Source: Plantactinospora soyae
GTDB taxonomy: Bacteria; Actinomycetota; Actinomycetes; Mycobacteriales; Micromonosporaceae
Assembly: GCF_014874095.1 (NCBI RefSeq)
Contig: NZ_JADBEB010000001.1
Coordinates: 7,936,001-8,000,000, forward strand
Direction: 5' to 3'
Length of the DNA stretch: 64,000 nt
Shown: positions 60,660 to 64,000 of the stretch, one piece after another
Position numbering within the stretch: position 1 is the first letter of the stretch
Layout of the letters: the number at the start of each line of letters is the position of its first letter
Program-made: the position numbers and the translations under genes
Notes under the pieces: generated by a model
The model's input: the letters and a program-made list of their open reading frames with translations, nothing else
Databases searched by the model: none
What the model was told of the DNA's origin: nothing

Positions 60660-61676
60660 CTAGAACTTGCCGTCGCGGCGCTGGAATCCGGTCGGTTTGC
60701 CGAGCAGCGGCAGCCCGTCGGCGACCCAGCCGGCCGTCAGTTCGACGAGTTCGCCGAGCGAGGTGTCCGGGTAGCCGAAGAGCCGGTGACAGAGCGCGGC
60801 ATTGGACAGCAGGGCGGTGGGCGCCTCGGTTCCGGTGAAGATCGGCTCCCGGCCCAACCGCTCGCCGAGCGCGGCCGCGACCTGGCGGACCGAGACGAGT
60901 TCCGGTCCGGTCAGGTTCAGTACGAACGGCGGCGTGGCCGCGTGGTGCAACGCCCGCAGCGTGACCTCGTTGGCGTACCCCTGCCAGACGATGTTGGCGT
61001 GTCCCATCGTCACGTCGATCGGCTCCCCCGACAGGACGGCGCGGGCGAGGTCGACGAGGACGCCGTAGCGCATCTCGACGGCGTAGTTGAGCCGGATCAG
61101 GGCCAGGGCCGTGTCGCCGTGCTGTGCGAAGTGGGTGAAGACGCGCTCGCGGCCGAGGCAGGACATGGCGTACTCGCCGACCGGCGCGACGGGGGTCTGC
61201 TCGACGCAGCCACCGGAGGCGACCGGCACCAGCGGATAGACGTTCCCGGTGCTGAGCGCGACCAGGCGTGCCCCGGCGAAGCGCTGTGCCACCCGGCCGG
61301 GCAGGTAGGTGTTGGTGGCCCAGGTCGCGTGCTCCCGGCCCGAGGTGCCGAACTTGGACCCGACCAGGAAGACGACGTTCGCGGCCTGCGGCAGTGCGGC
61401 CAGGGCGGCGTCGTCGGTGATGTCCGCCTCGACCACGTCGGCGCCCTCGCCGCGCAGCGCGTCGGCCAGCCCCGGCTCGGAGAAGCGGGAGACCGCGATG
61501 ACCCGGGCGCCGGTGCCGGCGGCCGCGACGCCACGCAGCGCCAACCGGACCAGGCTCGGCCCGAGCTTGCCGCCGGCGCCGAGGACCAGGAGGTCGCCGT
61601 CGAGTTTGCGCAGATCGTCCACGAGCACGTCGCGTGGCCGCGACAGTCGTTCTTCGAGCTCCGCCAACGATCGCAT
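60660..61676 (-). CDS. NAD-dependent epimerase/dehydratase
   Basis: A 338-residue short-chain dehydrogenase of the extended type. The NAD motif is LLVLGAGGKLGPSLVRLAL, and the later part has STGNVYPLV and YAMSCLGRERVF, in which Y-x3-K reads Y-x3-L, so the catalytic Lys is not in place. ATG 61674-61676 with GGAGGGG upstream was chosen. It has its own promoter and is followed by the DapA-like gene. It would oxidise or epimerise a sugar-like compound if still active. Confidence 0.8.
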   Translation of the reverse strand: MRSLAELEERLSRPRDVLVDDLRKLDGDLLVLGAGGKLGPSLVRLALRGVAAAGTGARVIAVSRFSEPGLADALRGEGADVVEADITDDAALAALPQAANVVFLVGSKFGTSGREHATWATNTYLPGRVAQRFAGARLVALSTGNVYPLVPVASGGCVEQTPVAPVGEYAMSCLGRERVFTHFAQHGDTALALIRLNYAVEMRYGVLVDLARAVLSGEPIDVTMGHANIVWQGYANEVTLRALHHAATPPFVLNLTGPELVSVRQVAAALGERLGREPIFTGTEAPTALLSNAALCHRLFGYPDTSLGELVELTAGWVADGLPLLGKPTGFQRRDGKF

Positions 61677-61707
61677 TCGATGCAACCCCCTCCGATTAAC
61701 GGCCCTG

Positions 61708-61737
61708 ACCGTAACCGTGGGCGGGAGAGGTCGTCAA
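61708..61737 (-). promoter_or_regulatory. Promoter of the epimerase operon
   Basis: Read on the minus strand: TTGACG (-35, 61732-61737), an 18-base spacer and TACGGT (-10, 61708-61713) in TTACGGTC, 31 bases before the start codon. It shares the TTACGGTC word and the 18-base spacer with the DegT promoter. One of the clearest promoters of the window. Confidence 0.6.
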
Positions 61738-61792
61738 GGTCCGGGCCGGCGACCGCGGCTCGCGCCGGGGCCCGGTGAACCGGGGCCGCTGG

Positions 61793-62674
61793 TCAGTGGC
61801 GGGCGCGGGCCGAGGCCAGTACGCCGAGTACCGCCCGGGTCTGCGCCCACGGAACCGGGCTCGCCGCCCCGCCGACCATCCCGAGGAACGCCTCGATGGT
61901 GGCCCGGTAGCCGAGTTCGTCCTCGCCGCCCCGCAGCGCGACGCGCCGCTCCCCCGTGGACGTGTGGACCGTGACCTCGTACGCCTCGCCCTCGCTGACC
62001 CCGAGCACCTCGACGGTGCCGGGCACGCCGTCGGACCACTGGAGGGTCAGCAGACCGGTGTCCTCGGAGCGCAGGGTGTCGTAGCGGCGGGTGGCGGTCG
62101 CCCCGCCGACCAGCCGGACGGCCGGCCCCAGCAGTGCGACGAGGAGTTCCACCCCGTGCAGGCCCATCATCACCAGTGTTCCGCCGCCGATGGTGGGATC
62201 GTCCTGCCACGGGTTGTAGCCGGTGGCCCAGAGGCCGACGTCGTGCCGCACCGTCGCGCGTACCGCCAGCACCTCCTCGCGCGGTACGGCGAACCCGGCG
62301 AAGTCCGGCGCGAAGCGGAGCACCGAGGTGGACAGGACCAGCTCGGGTGCCGTCGAGACGACCTGGCCGAGCTGGTCCAGCTGTTCCACAGTGGCGGCGG
62401 CCGGCTTGTTGACGAAACAGGGCAGTCCCCGGTCGAGCACCTGCGCGAGCGCCCCCGGCACCCGCGGCGGCGGTACGGTCAGCACCACCCCGTCCGGCCG
62501 AGTGTCCAGCAGCGCGGCGAGGTCCGGCGCCACGGTGGCGGCCGGGTGCTCGTCCAGGAACCGGGCGAGCCGCTGCGGGTCCGGCTCCCAGACCACCAGG
62601 TCGGCGTGCCGGCTCAGGGTCCGGGCGTCGGCGTAAGGGTGACTGGTGGCCAGCCCGGCGATCGAGATGCGCAT
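61793..62674 (-). CDS. Gfo/Idh/MocA-family oxidoreductase
   Basis: A 293-residue NAD(P)-dependent oxidoreductase. It begins MRISIAGLATSHPYADART, with an unusual Rossmann start (GLATSH instead of G-x-G-x-x-G), followed by VVLTVPPPRVPGALAQVLDRG, PCFVNKPAAATVEQL (with the catalytic-type E/NKP loop) and GGGTLVMMGLHGVELLVAL. It oxidises or reduces a sugar or cyclitol. It is in the same direction as the epimerase operon, 116 bases upstream of it, and may belong to the same regulon. Confidence 0.85.
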   Translation of the reverse strand: MRISIAGLATSHPYADARTLSRHADLVVWEPDPQRLARFLDEHPAATVAPDLAALLDTRPDGVVLTVPPPRVPGALAQVLDRGLPCFVNKPAAATVEQLDQLGQVVSTAPELVLSTSVLRFAPDFAGFAVPREEVLAVRATVRHDVGLWATGYNPWQDDPTIGGGTLVMMGLHGVELLVALLGPAVRLVGGATATRRYDTLRSEDTGLLTLQWSDGVPGTVEVLGVSEGEAYEVTVHTSTGERRVALRGGEDELGYRATIEAFLGMVGGAASPVPWAQTRAVLGVLASARARH

Positions 62675-62753
62675 GACCGCAGAGGCTACTCATGGCTGCT
62701 GTGGCCACGCCACCGCTGGTCAACGAGGTGCACGGGCCGGGAAAGCGGTTGTC

Positions 62754-63422
62754 TCACACCCCGCTCGGGGTGACCAGTCCGGTCTCGTAGGCGACGACGA
62801 CGGCCTGGACCCGGTCGCGGAGTCCCAGCTTGGCGAGGATCCGGGCGACATGGGTCTTGACGGTCGCCTCGGACAGGTGGAGATGGGCGGCGAGTTCGGC
62901 GTTGCTCAGGCCCTGGGACAACAGGCGCAGCACCTCGAGTTCGCGTGGGGTCAACGCGGACAGGTCGCGGTGGATCGCGGCGGTGTCCGCGCTGCGGCTG
63001 GCGAACCTCTCGACCAGGCGCCGGGTGATGGCGGGCGCCAGCAGCGCGTCGCCGCTGCGGACCATGCGGACGGCGGCGACCAGGTGTTCGGGGGTGACGT
63101 CCTTGAGCAGGAAGCCGCTGGCACCGGCGCTGAGCGCCGCGTAGACGTAGTGGTCGAGGTCGAAAGTGGTCAGGATGATCACGCGAGGTTCACCGCTGGC
63201 ACCGGTGAGGATGCGCCGGGTCGCCTCCAGCCCGTCCATCTCCGGCATCCGGACATCCATCAGGACGACGTCGGGCAGCGTACGCCGGACCGCGTCGACC
63301 GCCTCGGCACCGTTGGTCGCCTCCGCGACCACGTCGATGGCATCGGCGGTCAGGATCATCCGGAAGCCGGTACGGACCAGCGCCTGGTCGTCGGCGACGA
63401 CGACGCGGAGTGGACCGGTCAT
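62754..63422 (-). CDS. NarL/LuxR-family response regulator
   Basis: A 222-residue regulator. The receiver has DDQALVRTGF and phospho-acceptor D56 in DVVLMDVRMPEMDG. The C-terminal LuxR helix-turn-helix is LTPRELEVLRLLSQGLSNAE, then LSEATVKTHVARILAKLG. Its ATG overlaps the kinase stop by 4 bases, so the two form a two-component pair. The targets are unknown. Confidence 0.92.
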   Translation of the reverse strand: MTGPLRVVVADDQALVRTGFRMILTADAIDVVAEATNGAEAVDAVRRTLPDVVLMDVRMPEMDGLEATRRILTGASGEPRVIILTTFDLDHYVYAALSAGASGFLLKDVTPEHLVAAVRMVRSGDALLAPAITRRLVERFASRSADTAAIHRDLSALTPRELEVLRLLSQGLSNAELAAHLHLSEATVKTHVARILAKLGLRDRVQAVVVAYETGLVTPSGV

Positions 63423-64000
63423 GGCGCCTCCAGCGGGATCTCTGCGGTGACCCGGTAACCCTCGGTGAGGCGTCGCCCGGTGTGCAGGGTACCGCCGTAG
63501 ACCGCCAGGCGCTCCCGCAGGCCGATCAGGCCGTGACCGTTGCCGTTCGCGGCGGAGGCGCTCGGCCCGCCGCCGGTGTCGCTGACCTCGACCCGGAGCT
63601 GCTCGGGGTGGTACTCCAGCAGCACCGTGGCGGTCGCGCCGGCGGCGTGTTTGACCGTGTTCGTCAACGCCTCCTGCACCACCCGGTACGCGGTCAGCTC
63701 GACGCCCGGCAGCAGGGGACGGGGTTGGCCGGCCACGGTCAACTCGACCGGTGTCCCGGTGTCGCGTACCCGCTGCACCAGTGCGCCCAGCCGGTCGAGG
63801 CCCGGCTGTGGCGTCAGACCGGTCGTGGCGGCCGGGTCGGGGCCGTCGCTGTCCATGGTGAGCAGCCCCATCACGTGCCGCAGCTCGGCCATCGCCGCCC
63901 GGCCGCCGGCCTCGACGGCGAGCAGCGCCTCCCGGGCCTGCTCGGGGCTGGCCGGCATGACCTTGCGGGCGGCCCCGGCCTGGATGACCATGACGCTGAC
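63419..64000 (-). CDS. NarL-type sensor histidine kinase, C-terminal part (runs off the right edge)
   Basis: About 193 C-terminal residues are present. They include the end of the HisKA_3 dimerisation region (VSVMVIQAGAARKVM), whose phospho-His would lie just beyond the window. The ATPase domain has VQEALTNTVKHA (N box), VEVSDTGGG (G1) and GNGHGLIGLRERLAVYGG (G2). It is translated just ahead of the NarL-type regulator, with a 4-base overlap. The sensor domain is not visible. Confidence 0.88.
   Translation of the reverse strand, partial: VSVMVIQAGAARKVMPASPEQAREALLAVEAGGRAAMAELRHVMGLLTMDSDGPDPAATTGLTPQPGLDRLGALVQRVRDTGTPVELTVAGQPRPLLPGVELTAYRVVQEALTNTVKHAAGATATVLLEYHPEQLRVEVSDTGGGPSASAANGNGHGLIGLRERLAVYGGTLHTGRRLTEGYRVTAEIPLEAP

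Overview
The window is chromosomal DNA of a very GC-rich actinobacterium. G/C at most third codon positions, GTG starts, 4-bp ATGA/GTGA gene overlaps, a SigE-family sigma factor, an AfsR/SARP regulator and the general gene mix point to the family Micromonosporaceae (Micromonospora or a close relative). That placement is inference from gene content, because no rRNA or tRNA gene was seen. Both ends cut through genes: a methyltransferase on the left and a NarL-type histidine kinase on the right.

Left third (1-23 kb). Two methyltransferases diverge from a LysR regulator. A leftward partial myo-inositol catabolic operon follows (a Cgl0159-type aldolase, iolB, iolD). Then come a three-gene MoxR/metallopeptidase-VWA operon (6.1-10.2 kb), a secreted phospholipase D-like protein, and a stressosome block (11.6-17.9 kb). 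The stressosome block holds RsbW-like, RsbR, RsbS, RsbT, an ATPase-PP2C phosphatase, a histidine kinase and a receiver-PP2C phosphatase, with no sigma factor in the window. A frameshifted PAP2 phosphatase precedes an envelope-stress-like response regulator / kinase / GerMN-type lipoprotein operon (19.1-23.1 kb).

Middle (23-46 kb). This part is mostly single genes: an acyltransferase, a malectin/Ig/sugar-dehydrogenase secreted protein, a lone SecD-head protein, DUF418 and DUF4328 membrane proteins, a SigE-family sigma factor with its own promoter, and a CE15 glucuronoyl esterase with a CBM2. Further on are a membrane-anchored Hsp70 with a triplicated cysteine domain, a PadR-permease pair under a 30-bp palindrome, a MazEF-like pair, a GH3 lipoprotein, an FkbM methyltransferase, an aminotransferase, a phosphatase and an acetyltransferase preceded by a 16-codon leader ORF.

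Right third (46.9-64 kb). At 46.9-54.6 kb lies what I regard as the most interesting locus. A 61-residue peptide with eight cysteines follows a strong ribosome binding site and is followed by a hairpin. Around it are a membrane-anchored thioredoxin-like protein, an S26 signal peptidase, an AfsR/SARP regulator, a one-piece ABC exporter and an extra MurG-like transferase. This looks like a dedicated system to fold, cut, export and control a disulfide-rich secreted peptide, possibly antimicrobial. From 54.6 to 62.7 kb there is an uncharacterised small-molecule pathway: two DapA-type aldolases, two amidohydrolases of which one lacks metal ligands, a DegT aminotransferase, an epimerase and a Gfo/Idh oxidoreductase. 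It surrounds an unusual HTH regulator and has two matching promoters. The window ends in a NarL-type two-component pair.
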